Shown: in pieces, positions 1-8,159 of the stretch
How the letters are laid out: each line of letters begins with the position of its first letter
Numbering within the stretch: position 1 is the first letter of the stretch
Assembly: GCA_002069885.1 (NCBI GenBank)
Contig: MWCD01000015.1
Location: 1-64,000 of the forward strand
DNA length: 64,000 nt
Origin: a bacterium ADurb.Bin236
GTDB taxonomy: Bacteria; UBP15; UBA6099
Direction: 5' to 3'
Made by a program: the position numbers and the translations under genes
Notes under the pieces: model-generated
What the model was told of the DNA's origin: nothing
What the model saw: only the letters and a program-made list of their open reading frames with translations
Databases searched by the model: none

Positions 1-140
1 TGCGCCGCCGGCGGTTCCGCTCCCGGCGCGCGGCTCTCAGCCGCCTCCGCGAAATTCGCCGCCGCAATCAACGCTATCGCCAGACAGCACGCCGCAATCC
101 ATCGTGCCGGTCCCATTTTTCCCACAGCGCGTTCTCTCAT
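1..140 (-). CDS. N-terminus of a signal-peptide protein (FliO/FliP position), cut by window edge
   Basis: An open frame starts at ATG 140 and runs off the left edge (46 codons visible). It begins with Arg/Lys residues followed by a hydrophobic Ala/Leu/Ile stretch and an Ala-rich exit (AANFAEA), which reads as a signal peptide or first membrane segment. Codon 9 (Met) is an alternative start. It lies directly downstream of fliM and the FliY-like gene on the same strand, where fliO and fliP normally sit in such clusters, so a flagellar export membrane protein is likely. Too little is visible to choose between them. It has its own candidate promoter at 225-252. Confidence 0.55.
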   Translation of the reverse strand, partial: MRERAVGKMGPARWIAACCLAIALIAAANFAEAAESRAPGAEPPAA

Positions 141-224
141 ATTAAGGCCTTGTCAGACAGTTTTTTTACGCCCGCGCTCTTCGTTTCGCGCCGATTGCCC
201 GAATATCCCCGCTAAATATAATCT

Positions 225-252
225 CATATAATATACAACTATTGATTTTCAA
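225..252 (-). promoter_or_regulatory. Candidate sigma-70-type promoter for the gene at 1-140
   Basis: On the minus strand TTGAAA (252-247), a 16-nt AT-rich spacer and TATATG (230-225) resemble -35 and -10 boxes. This suggests that the fliO/P-position gene can be transcribed separately from fliM and fliY. The -10 box is only a moderate match. Confidence 0.4.
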
Positions 253-257
253 TCAAT
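241..257. repeat. 17-bp palindrome overlapping the -35 region
   Basis: ATTGATT-TTC-AATCAAT is a perfect 7-3-7 inverted repeat. It covers the candidate -35 box of the promoter at 225-252, so it could be an operator or simply an AT-rich hairpin. Nothing in the window identifies a binding protein. Confidence 0.4.
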
Positions 258-315
258 CTTTCGGGAAATAACTTGATTGCGGACATGGTTCAGATTAAGG
301 GGCCGTCAATTTTCG

Positions 316-1320
316 TCAAAATTCTTCAAGCCTTTTTTTCGGGTCGACCAACTGGACTATTCTCACTCCGAGTTTTTCGCCAACCGCTACTATTTCGCCC
401 ATTGCAACGTTCTTTTCATTCACAAAAATCTTCACCGGCTTCCTGTTTGAAGAATCCAGTCCCACAACCGAGCCGGGAGTTATGTCGAGCAACTTGCCTC
501 CGGTCACCCTCGCTCTTCCGAGTTCCACCGTCACTGTCACCGGGATGTCCAGAAGGAGCTCCAGATTTCTTTCTGTTTTATTTGCGGGAGCTTTGGCTTT
601 TTGAGCGGCGGCGGGCGTCTTTTTCTTGACTATTCTTGAAGCGTCGGTCTTGGCGGGAACGTTTGCAGCCGGAGGTTCGAACGCTTGGATTTTCTTTTTT
701 GCCGCAGGAGTCGCAGCAAGCGGTTTTGCCGCCGCGCGTCCGGCCGCCGGAGCCGAGGCTCCATCCGCGAACAACGCGTCTATGAACTGCTCCGGAAAAA
801 CCAGACGGATGAAAAATTCCGCGCCGTCCATCGACGCGGAAACCGATGCTGAAAAATATCTTGAGATTCCCGTAAGCGCGGGCAGACTCCGGAGGTGTCC
901 GCCTATTGTGTTAAGCGCCGCGGCGGGAGTTCCTGTTTTAAAAGGTTTTCCCAACAGGCCGGACGCGCTTTCCGCCGAGGCCGACCACGCTTGTTCCACA
1001 AGTTCGGACACTGCTCCCTTGTGAATATCCGAAAATTCGCCGGGCGGAACCGAAGCTCCCGGATTTATTATTCTTTCCGGAATCAAAGCGCCTTGCGGCA
1101 GTTGGATAAAAAGGACGGACAAACCGGGAACGGGAGCTGTCGCAGGAACAGTGACGGCGACATAGCGGCCTGAGTCGAGCGCGGCGACTTCAGCAGCGTC
1201 GAGTCGCTCCGCGGATGGCTTGCTGTATGTCAACTCACAACCGGCTATGCCGCTTGCGGAGACGCGAAACCGATCAAGAAATACGCTTATGAAATCAGTG
1301 ATTTTTTTAGATTCGCTCAC
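316..1320 (-). CDS. fliY: FliY/FliN-family flagellar switch protein with N-terminal CheC-like domain
   Basis: 334 residues, GTG start. The last ~80 residues form a SpoA (FliN) domain: LLDIPVTVTVELGRARVTGG, then DITPGSVVGLD, VNEKNVAMGEIVAV and a terminal IVQLVDP. A long Ala/Lys/Pro linker (about 195-250) precedes it. The first ~190 residues resemble the CheC-like part of FliY; the segment SELVEQAWSASAESAS lines up with the CheC active-site helix but has Glu where CheC has the key Asn, so phosphatase activity is doubtful (inference). Likely role: C-ring protein with FliM and FliG, controlling rotation and export docking. It lies 51 bp downstream of fliM. A shorter second FliN is encoded at 25901-26194. 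Confidence 0.85.
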   Translation of the reverse strand: MSESKKITDFISVFLDRFRVSASGIAGCELTYSKPSAERLDAAEVAALDSGRYVAVTVPATAPVPGLSVLFIQLPQGALIPERIINPGASVPPGEFSDIHKGAVSELVEQAWSASAESASGLLGKPFKTGTPAAALNTIGGHLRSLPALTGISRYFSASVSASMDGAEFFIRLVFPEQFIDALFADGASAPAAGRAAAKPLAATPAAKKKIQAFEPPAANVPAKTDASRIVKKKTPAAAQKAKAPANKTERNLELLLDIPVTVTVELGRARVTGGKLLDITPGSVVGLDSSNRKPVKIFVNEKNVAMGEIVAVGEKLGVRIVQLVDPKKRLEEF

Positions 1321-1371
1321 GGGGCAACCACAGGGCGCGCGTCATTTTTCGGTTCCGGACGCCCGCTGTAT

Positions 1372-2454
1372 TCAGATGTCTTCCCTGTCTTTCACCACGG
1401 CGGTCGTCTGCACAGCTATGCTCTTGCCCACTTGACCGGGGCGGCCTCTAAACTTAAGCTTGTTGCCCACATACACGTCGATGTCGTCGTCCGTTTTCGT
1501 CTGCAACTGCAACACATCGCCGACGTCGAGGCTGAGAAAATCTTTCAGGGTTATCTGCGTTTCGCCAAGCTCGGCCGTGACCAGCACGTTCGTCTTGAGA
1601 AGCCGTTTGGCAACTTTTATCGGGGTCTCCGGCGACACCGCCCGCCTGTATGTGGCGAACCACTGCTGTATGCTCAATTTCGGAAGAACCGTCTCAAGCA
1701 TCACGTACGGCAGCGCGATATTCATCCTGCCGGTCTTTTCGCCTATCTCCACTTCGAGGTTGACCAGCACTATCATCTCGTTCGGCGGAGTTATCTGCAC
1801 AAAGTACGGGTTGCTCTCTATGATTTCGAGCTTCGGGCTGAGGGTGATAACGTTGCTCCACGCGTCCTTGATGAAGTTGAGAGCGTCCATGATGACGCTT
1901 TCCATGATGTTAAGCTCAATGTCGGTCAGTTCGCGCGCTTCCTCTTCCTCTTCGCCGGAACCGCCCAGAAGCCTGTCCATGAGCGGGAAACCGATCTGCG
2001 GGCTGATGTCCATCACCGCGTTGCCTTCCATCGGGGGAAGACCGAAGATGCAAATCATAGACGGGTTGGAAACGGTGTTGATGAAGTCTTCGTAGGTTAC
2101 TTCTTCGACGGAGACGACTTTGATGCGGGTGAGAGCGCGGATTTTCGCTGACAGCGTGCTTGAGAGCAGCCGGGCGAAAGTCTCGTGTATCATCTGAATG
2201 GTTCGAATCTGGTCTTTTGAGAACTTGGACGCCCTCGAGAAGTCGTATGACTGGACATTCTTTGCGGTGTCGGCGCGAATGATTGTGGATGTTTGAGCCG
2301 GGGCTGAAGCGCCGCCGCCCATGTCGCCGAGATCAAAATCGCCGAGGTCAAGGCCGAGGTCTCCGCCTCCGCCGCCTCCTGACGGTCCGCCGGTGTCGTC
2401 GCCAAGCTGGTTTATCAGATCATCAATTGCGCTTTGTGACAGAAAGTCGCCCAA
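1372..2454 (-). CDS. fliM: Flagellar motor switch protein FliM
   Basis: 360 residues. The N-terminus GDFLSQSAIDDLINQL is the conserved CheY-P-binding segment, followed by an acidic, Gly-rich linker, a CheC-like middle domain (for example RIKVVSVEEVTYEDFINTVS, then a GGSGEEEEE segment) and a C-terminal SpoA domain (VLVTAELGETQITLKDFLSL...). FliM joins FliG to FliN/FliY in the C-ring and receives the chemotaxis signal. The start is TTG at 2454, placed by GGAGG eight nucleotides upstream. It sits between fliL and fliY, the usual order. Confidence 0.95.
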   Translation of the reverse strand: MGDFLSQSAIDDLINQLGDDTGGPSGGGGGGDLGLDLGDFDLGDMGGGASAPAQTSTIIRADTAKNVQSYDFSRASKFSKDQIRTIQMIHETFARLLSSTLSAKIRALTRIKVVSVEEVTYEDFINTVSNPSMICIFGLPPMEGNAVMDISPQIGFPLMDRLLGGSGEEEEEARELTDIELNIMESVIMDALNFIKDAWSNVITLSPKLEIIESNPYFVQITPPNEMIVLVNLEVEIGEKTGRMNIALPYVMLETVLPKLSIQQWFATYRRAVSPETPIKVAKRLLKTNVLVTAELGETQITLKDFLSLDVGDVLQLQTKTDDDIDVYVGNKLKFRGRPGQVGKSIAVQTTAVVKDREDI

Positions 2455-2507
2455 ATCAGTTTCCTCCGAGGTTCGTCCGCCGCGCCCCTACGCCGGGGCT
2501 TTTCTTT

Positions 2508-3161
2508 TTACTGCACTAGGAACGACGTGAAGTACAAATCCTTGACGAACCATATTTGGCGTTGCTGGAACATCTGTAGCAGCTCTCCGCGTATCGAGTC
2601 CATCCTGCGGGAGAAATCCTGCGGCTCGTCGTCGAAACCTATCGCCGCCAGATCGTCGTTCGGAGCGACATTTGAAGCTCCGCCCGCCGCCGGGAACAGG
2701 TCGCCTTTGGTCAGCCGGGACAGATATTCGTTGCAAACGTAAACAACCATGTCCTTCTTCGCTTCAAACTCGGCCATCAGCGCGGCTCCGTTCTTTGCGG
2801 CTTCCTTCGGGTCCGTGGCTAGGCAAACGGTTATCCCTACGCTCATATACGACTGGCCGTCGGCCATGTTGATTATCAGCGGTTTTTCCATCGAGGCGAG
2901 CTGAGCGGTCAGGGAACAGTCTTCCATCTTCACGCTGCCGGCCGCTATCCTTCCGGTCTCGTTCTGCTGTCTGATCTTGCCTATCTGGGACGAGACTTCT
3001 TTGTTGATATTGCCCACGCTTCTTTGAATAAGCAGGACTGTTGCCGCCGTTCCGATAATCAAGAGAACGGCTATAATCGCGAGGTGAACGATTGAGAAAC
3101 CACCGCCGGAACTTTTTTTCGACGGCGGAGCCGCCTCTGTCAAAATTTCCTCTTCTGCCAT
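2508..3161 (-). CDS. fliL: Flagellar basal-body-associated protein FliL
   Basis: 217 residues from ATG 3161, chosen because AAGGAGG lies eight nucleotides upstream; an in-frame ATG at 3194 would add 11 residues. A short acidic cytoplasmic N-terminus is followed by one membrane helix (VHLAIIAVLLIIGTAATVLL, about residues 25-44) and a periplasmic domain ending in the FliL-type FTSFLVQ. The domain carries an extra Gly/Ala/Asp-rich stretch near residues 155-175. FliL surrounds the stator and supports torque. flbD is immediately upstream and fliM downstream; motA and motB, often between flbD and fliL, are missing. Confidence 0.85.
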   Translation of the reverse strand: MAEEEILTEAAPPSKKSSGGGFSIVHLAIIAVLLIIGTAATVLLIQRSVGNINKEVSSQIGKIRQQNETGRIAAGSVKMEDCSLTAQLASMEKPLIINMADGQSYMSVGITVCLATDPKEAAKNGAALMAEFEAKKDMVVYVCNEYLSRLTKGDLFPAAGGASNVAPNDDLAAIGFDDEPQDFSRRMDSIRGELLQMFQQRQIWFVKDLYFTSFLVQ

Positions 3162-3218
3162 TTTCGCGCTTCCTCCTTGTTTTTCCTCTTTCAATATGAA
3201 AAAAACAGGTTTTCCGTT

Positions 3219-3422
3219 CTATTGAGGCTTTATCGCAAGTCCCTCGTATATACTGCGGCGATATTCTATCACCTTCCTCACAACTTCGTCAACTTTGTCT
3301 TTTACAACTAGCTTTCTTCCCGTCGTCATCGTTATCATCGTGTCGGGCGTGGCCTCTATGTACTCTATCAAATCCGAATTTAGCACTATCGCTTGGTCAT
3401 TCAGCTTTATTAATTCAATCAT
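3219..3422 (-). CDS. flbD: FlbD family flagellar protein
   Basis: 67 residues that match the whole FlbD family: MIELIKLNDQAIVLNSDLIE, then ATPDTMITMTTGRK and VVRKVIEYRR. FlbD proteins are small, conserved members of flagellar operons with no clear biochemical role. The gene lies between the DUF115 gene and fliL in the same direction. Confidence 0.9.
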   Translation of the reverse strand: MIELIKLNDQAIVLNSDLIEYIEATPDTMITMTTGRKLVVKDKVDEVVRKVIEYRRSIYEGLAIKPQ

Positions 3423-3467
3423 TTATCGGCCTCTGTTCCTCTACGATATATTTGTTATTATCATACG

Positions 3468-4367
3468 CTATATCATTGAGCGCAATAGAGTATTCAAACT
3501 TTTATTGGTTCCTTTATATTGTAAAAGGAATTCCGCCAACGGCAATCCCTCGATATTGTCCGAATACATAATTCCGCCTTCGGTCGAATTGTAAAGCTTC
3601 AACCTGCCGGATTTCACGTCCGGGTCCGCGTCAGCAAACTTAATCAGCCATTCGAACGCCGCCAGAAATCCGGGTATTGAGTATAGTTTCTCGCCGTTTT
3701 TTCCTTCTGACTCCATAAGTTTGCCTGAATTTTTCAATTCTTCTGACGGTTCAGTCATAGACAGGTCGTTTCCTATGAAGGTTATAGGCGCGCATCCTGC
3801 GATTTTCGCGGCGAGCATAGCCATATTTCCAACGACAACGCCTCCGGGTATCGCCGAAATCCGCCTTTCGGTCATATTTATGGCCGCGCTCTCATATCCC
3901 TTGTCAACATCGTCCGTCACATTGTAAAAAACTTTCTTCCTCCAATTTAGGCGCAACATCGCGGGAGAGGAATAAGTTGGAGCAATAAGGGTGATTTTTG
4001 AGACATCGATATCGTCAAAAAAAGCGGCTGTTTCATCCGACGCGTCCGCCACAACCGCTATCTGCGGAGACACTCCCGCCGCCGTCATCCTTTTCATAGC
4101 TCTATCGCAGCAGAAAATCGGATACTTCATCTGAACGTCTTTGAGCAGTCCCGCGTTTTTTTCCAAGCTCGGCCCCGCGCCCGCCACGATTCCGGGGATA
4201 CCCGCAAAAACCCCTCTGAGCCGGGAAATGTCCCTGCCCTTTTTTATCTCGGCAAGATTCGCGCGGATGTTTTGAAGCCACTGCGCGTGTTGCGACCTCG
4301 TGTCGTGCGCGGCCAGCGTCTTTTCAATCGCGTCGTCCTGCCGTGTATTATTTCCCCTGTCGTCCAT
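3468..4367 (-). CDS. DUF115 / Maf-like protein (motility-associated glycosyltransferase family)
   Basis: 299 residues. The motif GIPGIVAGAGPSLEKNAGLL, followed by FCCDRAMKRMTAAGVSPQIAVVADASDE, is the signature of the DUF115 (MptE-like) fold, which includes Maf flagellin glycosyltransferases that add nonulosonic acids. Other family features are GGVVVGNMAMLAAKIAG and ITFIGNDLSMT. It is about half the length of typical two-domain Maf proteins, so it is a single-domain version. Its position between flgE and flbD suggests glycosylation of flagellin or another surface protein (inference); no flagellin or nonulosonate genes are in the window. Upstream lies the repeat-filled gap 4368-4941. Confidence 0.7.
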   Translation of the reverse strand: MDDRGNNTRQDDAIEKTLAAHDTRSQHAQWLQNIRANLAEIKKGRDISRLRGVFAGIPGIVAGAGPSLEKNAGLLKDVQMKYPIFCCDRAMKRMTAAGVSPQIAVVADASDETAAFFDDIDVSKITLIAPTYSSPAMLRLNWRKKVFYNVTDDVDKGYESAAINMTERRISAIPGGVVVGNMAMLAAKIAGCAPITFIGNDLSMTEPSEELKNSGKLMESEGKNGEKLYSIPGFLAAFEWLIKFADADPDVKSGRLKLYNSTEGGIMYSDNIEGLPLAEFLLQYKGTNKSLNTLLRSMI

Positions 4368-4434
4368 ATTGCTGAACCTGCTCTCTCTTGTGGGAAAATT
4401 ATAGCGGAAATAAAATCCCCCGCATCTTTTGTTG

Positions 4435-4443
4435 ATTATAGCA
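4435..4443 (-). promoter_or_regulatory. Candidate extended -10 promoter element for the DUF115-flbD-fliL operon
   Basis: The minus strand carries TGCTATAAT, a perfect -10 hexamer with the TGn extension, 68-76 bp before the DUF115 start. A second TATAAT lies at 4403-4398. No convincing -35 box is seen. Because a terminator follows flgE, a new promoter is expected here. Confidence 0.45.
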
Positions 4444-4535
4444 AGGCATAATTGAGTCCGGATTCATCGATAGCCTTACGAACCGAGACGATTTTTATAG
4501 CGGCGAACTGCTTCGTTTCCGCCGCTTTTTTTTTG

Positions 4536-4665
4536 TTCAGTAGGGGCGCGGTTTCCGCGCCCAATAACTACGATAATTTGGGGCGGGGCAACCCCGCCCC
4601 TACTTCAAAAATGCGCCTGCGCCTCGTATTTCATCCTCTCTGAACAATCGCTCCCAAATCCTAAT
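4536..4665 (-). repeat. Dispersed repeat, copy A (palindromes intact)
   Basis: About 130 bp that reappear in the opposite orientation at 62587-62715. Read on the minus strand the two share GGAGCGATTGTTCAGAG or its near match, then GGATGAAATxCGAGGCG, GGCGCATTTTTG and two GC-rich hairpins. Here the hairpins are nearly perfect: 4580-4600 (ggggcgggg-caa-ccccgcccc type) and 4541-4563. No coding sense is evident, and the architecture is that of a miniature interspersed palindromic element. Confidence 0.8.
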
Positions 4666-4721
4666 GAAGGATTTGCGACCTCTGAAAAACTTTCCGGGTG
4701 TTTTTCACGAATGAAAATAAT

Positions 4722-4758
4722 GCCGGTTTTGCCTAGAACGAAGTTCAGCAAAACCGGC
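4722..4758. repeat. 11-bp perfect inverted repeat (hairpin)
   Basis: GCCGGTTTTGC at 4722-4732 pairs with GCAAAACCGGC at 4748-4758 across a 15-nt loop. It shares the CCGGTTTT core with the terminator hairpin at 4872-4910, so the two may be related copies. It lies in the non-coding gap after flgE. Confidence 0.7.
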
Positions 4759-4784
4759 TTATTGAGAGTTTTTTCGGAAGGGGC

Positions 4785-4824
4785 GCGGGGAAACCTGTTT
4801 TTTGCAAAAAAATGGTTTCCCCGC
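4785..4824. repeat. 40-bp near-perfect palindrome
   Basis: GCGGGGAAACC (4785-4795) and GGTTTCCCCGC (4814-4824) flank a TTTTTTGCAAAAAA core that is itself palindromic. Only two positions per arm, next to the core, fail to pair. AGAGTTT at 4765-4771 and AAACTCT at 4825-4831 could extend the stem with an asymmetric bulge. It could act as a terminator, an RNA-stability element or a remnant of a mobile element. Confidence 0.75.
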
Positions 4825-4871
4825 AAACTCTGGAACATCTCATTTAAGCATCAGCACATACGAATTCTAGG

Positions 4872-4910
4872 CATAAAAAAAACCGGCTCCCGGAAATGAG
4901 GGCCGGTTTG
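4872..4910 (-). terminator. Rho-independent terminator of the flgE operon
   Basis: Thirty-two bp after the flgE stop, the minus strand reads AAACCGGCC, a 13-nt loop, GCCGGTTT and then a run of T. This ends the long flgB-to-flgE operon. Confidence 0.8.
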
Positions 4911-4941
4911 GATTTCTTAGTTTCCGTCTGAGGTCGGCGGA

Positions 4942-7884
4942 TTAACGTTTAATGTTCAGCACCTCGACGAGCATTTCGTCGGAGGTGGTGATGATGCGAG
5001 AGTTCGCTTGGAATCCGCGCTCGGTGATAATCATGTTGGTGAACTCGTTGACGATGTCCACGTTGGACTGTTCCAGCGTGCCGCCGACGATCTCGCCCGC
5101 TCCGGCGACATAGGCCGGGACGATGTGCGCCGAGCCGGTGTTGGCCGAAATCGAGAATTCGTTGTCGCCCAACTTGGTGAGGCCTTCTTCGTTGGCGAAC
5201 ATCGCGAGGGCTATCTGGGCGATGGGCTTAACCACGTTGTTGCTGTATTTGCCCTGAATGACGCCCGATTTGTCCACGCCGAAAGTTTCGAGCACGCCCA
5301 TCTCCCACCCGTTCTGCATGTAGGCGCGGGTGGTGAACTGTGAGGCGTACTGTGTGACGCCATCGATAGGGCTGTCAAAGCCGTCGAACACGGCCTCTAT
5401 CGAGAGGGCTGCCACAGCGCGGCTGCTCGCTCCGTTGGCTCCCACCGGAGACGGGTCAAACATTATCGGCCCTGTGTTGCCGCTGAGACGGGTCATGTTG
5501 ATCAAGCCGTTGTTGTCGAACACCAGTTCGCCGCTGAGCTTCGCTGTGGAGGAAATCCCGTCCACGGCGTCCATGCTGTCAAACGAGAACACGTCGTCGT
5601 AGGGCAGTTCCGCTCTCCAGTACCAGCGATTCTGATAGCTGGTAAGCTCAGTGAGGTCGTAGTTGGAGCCGACGTGAGTGAAAATGAACTGAAGGGTGTG
5701 GGCGTCGCCGAGGGAGTCATAAACGTCGATGGACGTCCTGTAGGTCTCTGCCGAGTTGAAGAGCTTAGTGACCTTGGAGGTGGGCTGTGCGGAAGTCGCC
5801 TGATCGTTGATGGCCTGTCCGTTGACGGAAGAGAACATATTGTTGAACTCGGTTCGGGCATTGCCCGCGCCGCCCGCGCTGACTTCCTGCCATTCCTGAG
5901 CGAAATCCGCCCAGCGGCTGTTCATGATTTCTGCGGGAGGCGTAAGGCTTCTCTGTTCTGTGGTGTAGTCAGCGGTCAAGCTGATGGTTCCAGTGAAATC
6001 CGCTCCGCCCGCACCGAATACCGCGCTCGCCGTTGCGCCGCTCCAAATCAGGGAGATGTTGCCTGTGGCAGCGTCGATGGTGTAATCAACATTCTCGGTG
6101 AGAAGCAGATTCGGAGCTCCGGTCACGCCGTTGGTCTGTGTGCGGTAGCTGAAAGTGATTGGCGCCGCCGCAGCCGGCTGAACGCTGTCGATGTTGTTGA
6201 AGTACACTCTCGGAACGCCAGTGGCGCTTGTGGAGATATGATACTCGTTGGCGGCTCCGGTGAAGGAAGACACGTTCCGCCATGTCGTTCCGTTGACCGT
6301 GAGTTCCTCGGTGTCGGCTATCATGCCGAGCGTTCCGCCGTTCGTATATCCCGTCCAGTCGTTTATGTCGATGTAGTTGAATCCTGTGCCGGCATCAAGC
6401 AGCATATCTGCGCCTGTCGCGGTAAGGAAAGACCTTACGACTTGGCCGTAAATCTGAGCAGAGCCGTTGACATCGCCGTAGTCGAGAGTGAGGTTGTTCG
6501 TCTGGTAGTCGAAGTTGCCGACATGCTCGCGGGTCATGGCGTTGCCGAGTCCGCCCTGAGTGATGCCGAGGCGGGTTCCGGTCAGCGTCGGGTATGTGGA
6601 ATCCTGAAGCATGAACGCCTGCCTTATTCCTGAACCCGACACCGCGTTGATATTAACGGTGATGCTGTTGAAGTTGCCGGTTCCATCCACTCCGTTGTTG
6701 TAGATGTAAAACTTAGCCTCGTCGGAATTGTATTTGACTGTGGCGTTAAGAGTGCCGTTGATGTCCGCGGCGTTGAGAGCGTTCTGAATCGCGGTCTCAA
6801 GGTTGCCGATGGTGGTATCGTTCGTCACTTGGAAATAAAGATATTTATCGGCGTTGTAAGGCATTGTGCTCTCGGCGCTCGACTGGACATCCCACGACAG
6901 TGTTTCGCCGGTGAGGTCTTCAGTGGAATAAATCACGCCTGAGCCTTCGTCGATTGTGTAAAGGTTGCTGCCCGCGCCGAGAGCGGCGAGTTGCTGCGGG
7001 CTCATAAACACGCGGGTCAAACCGCCTGTTAGAGCGATATTCGTCATCGGCAGTTCCGTCGGATCGGCAAGACCGCTGTACTGCTGAACTGTGCCGACGC
7101 CGGAGTATGTGATGGTTGTGCCGCTCGTCAGGATGTTCTCGCTCACGCCAAGAGTCTGCTGGTTCTGGTAAAGCGTGTTGACGTTGATTTCAATCCAGTC
7201 GCCTTCCCTTATTCCGAGGTGGGTTGGCGAATACTGGTTGGTGTAGCTCTCATAGAGATCTACGAGCAGGTCGTTCTTTGTTGCCCAGCCTTCCTTGGGG
7301 TCTACGCCGTCCGCGATGAGCGAACGGGACGTCTCGTCCAAGTTGCAGGCGAGAGCGACTTGAGTGGTGGCGGCGGCTTCGAGTTTCTCGCCGTAAACAA
7401 ACGAGATGTTCTCAACCGGGCGCTGAGTGTCGATGGAGAAGTTGTGGTCTTCGTCCACTAGCACGCGCGACCAGCCCTGAACGTACAAGCCGTTCGCGTT
7501 CACGAGGCTGCCTTCCTTGTCTAGGCCGAAGGAGCCGTCGCGGGTGTAAACGGTGCTGCCGGAGCCGTCCTGAAGAACGAACCAGCCGTTGCCGTTGACG
7601 GCGACGTCGGTGAGACGTCCGGTGGTTTCGAGCTGCCCTTGGGTCATGATGTTGGTGACGGCGGCGGTAGTGACGCCGAGACCGACCTGAAGGGGGTTCG
7701 TGCCGCCGCGCCCGTTGCGGGGCGAGGAAGCGGATGAGTATGTGCGGCTCAGCAGGTCGGCGAAAGTCGCGCGTCCCATTTTGAAGCCGTAAGTGTTAAC
7801 ATTGGCGATGTTGTTGCCAATCACGTCCATGCGGGTCTGGTGGTTTTTCAGGCCAAGCACACCCGTGTAAAACGATGAGTTCAT
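4942..7884 (-). CDS. flgE: Flagellar hook protein FlgE, unusually large
   Basis: 980 residues against roughly 400-500 in many bacteria. The ends are canonical: the N-terminal rod/hook motif (TRMDVIGNNIANVNTYGFK, residues about 18-36), the FlgE/F/G signature (GNGWFVL), and the C-terminal D0 helix (NVDIVNEFTNMIITERGFQA, then TTSDEMLVEVLNIKR). Between about residues 200 and 700 lies a large Thr/Gly/Asn-rich, beta-type insertion that should form extra surface-exposed hook domains. The start ATG 7884 has GGGAGG seven nucleotides upstream. It is the last gene before the terminator at 4872-4910 and follows the capping protein gene flgD. Confidence 0.95.
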   Translation of the reverse strand: MNSSFYTGVLGLKNHQTRMDVIGNNIANVNTYGFKMGRATFADLLSRTYSSASSPRNGRGGTNPLQVGLGVTTAAVTNIMTQGQLETTGRLTDVAVNGNGWFVLQDGSGSTVYTRDGSFGLDKEGSLVNANGLYVQGWSRVLVDEDHNFSIDTQRPVENISFVYGEKLEAAATTQVALACNLDETSRSLIADGVDPKEGWATKNDLLVDLYESYTNQYSPTHLGIREGDWIEINVNTLYQNQQTLGVSENILTSGTTITYSGVGTVQQYSGLADPTELPMTNIALTGGLTRVFMSPQQLAALGAGSNLYTIDEGSGVIYSTEDLTGETLSWDVQSSAESTMPYNADKYLYFQVTNDTTIGNLETAIQNALNAADINGTLNATVKYNSDEAKFYIYNNGVDGTGNFNSITVNINAVSGSGIRQAFMLQDSTYPTLTGTRLGITQGGLGNAMTREHVGNFDYQTNNLTLDYGDVNGSAQIYGQVVRSFLTATGADMLLDAGTGFNYIDINDWTGYTNGGTLGMIADTEELTVNGTTWRNVSSFTGAANEYHISTSATGVPRVYFNNIDSVQPAAAAPITFSYRTQTNGVTGAPNLLLTENVDYTIDAATGNISLIWSGATASAVFGAGGADFTGTISLTADYTTEQRSLTPPAEIMNSRWADFAQEWQEVSAGGAGNARTEFNNMFSSVNGQAINDQATSAQPTSKVTKLFNSAETYRTSIDVYDSLGDAHTLQFIFTHVGSNYDLTELTSYQNRWYWRAELPYDDVFSFDSMDAVDGISSTAKLSGELVFDNNGLINMTRLSGNTGPIMFDPSPVGANGASSRAVAALSIEAVFDGFDSPIDGVTQYASQFTTRAYMQNGWEMGVLETFGVDKSGVIQGKYSNNVVKPIAQIALAMFANEEGLTKLGDNEFSISANTGSAHIVPAYVAGAGEIVGGTLEQSNVDIVNEFTNMIITERGFQANSRIITTSDEMLVEVLNIKR

Positions 7885-8159
7885 GTGATCCTCCCGTAAG
7901 AATTGCCGAAGAGCCGCGCGGGGCGAGCCTTCGCCTCGCGGCCGAACCTCCGGAGCTATGCGCGGAGGCCGGGAGTCCTTTTCGCGTCGGGAGCTTGTTT
8001 AGTCGAGTTGAGCGGGTTTGTCACCTTGGAGAGAACAAACCGCTTAGCGCTCCCTGTTCGCGCGCCGGACTGCCATTCGGTTGTTTCGCCGCCTCAGTCA
8101 TTCGGCGGCATTTCATGGGGGGCTTCCTCGGAGAGGTCCGGCCCCTTGTTGCCGATCGA
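7885..8159. other. 275-bp leader upstream of flgE, no gene seen
   Basis: The space between the TIGR02530 gene and flgE is long compared with the 2-85 bp gaps elsewhere in the operon. The minus strand contains several GC-rich inverted repeats, including GCGGTTTGTT near 8044 pairing imperfectly with ACAAACCCGC near 8014, and stems close to flgE. It could be an RNA-processing or translational control region for the abundant hook protein. No promoter is obvious. Confidence 0.4.

Larger units (their letters stand above)
4368..4941. other. 574-bp non-coding gap between flgE and the DUF115 gene
   Basis: No convincing gene is present. From right to left on the minus strand it holds the flgE terminator (4872-4910), a 40-bp palindrome (4785-4824), another hairpin (4722-4758), dispersed repeat copy A (4536-4665), an AT-rich tract and candidate -10 boxes for the DUF115 gene. 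The short open frames in it come from the repeat and its palindromes. Confidence 0.7.

Noticed and set aside
5674-6633. 319-codon open frame on the plus strand
   Set aside because: It is antisense to flgE, whose protein has clear flagellar motifs at both ends. Long antisense frames are expected in GC-rich genes.
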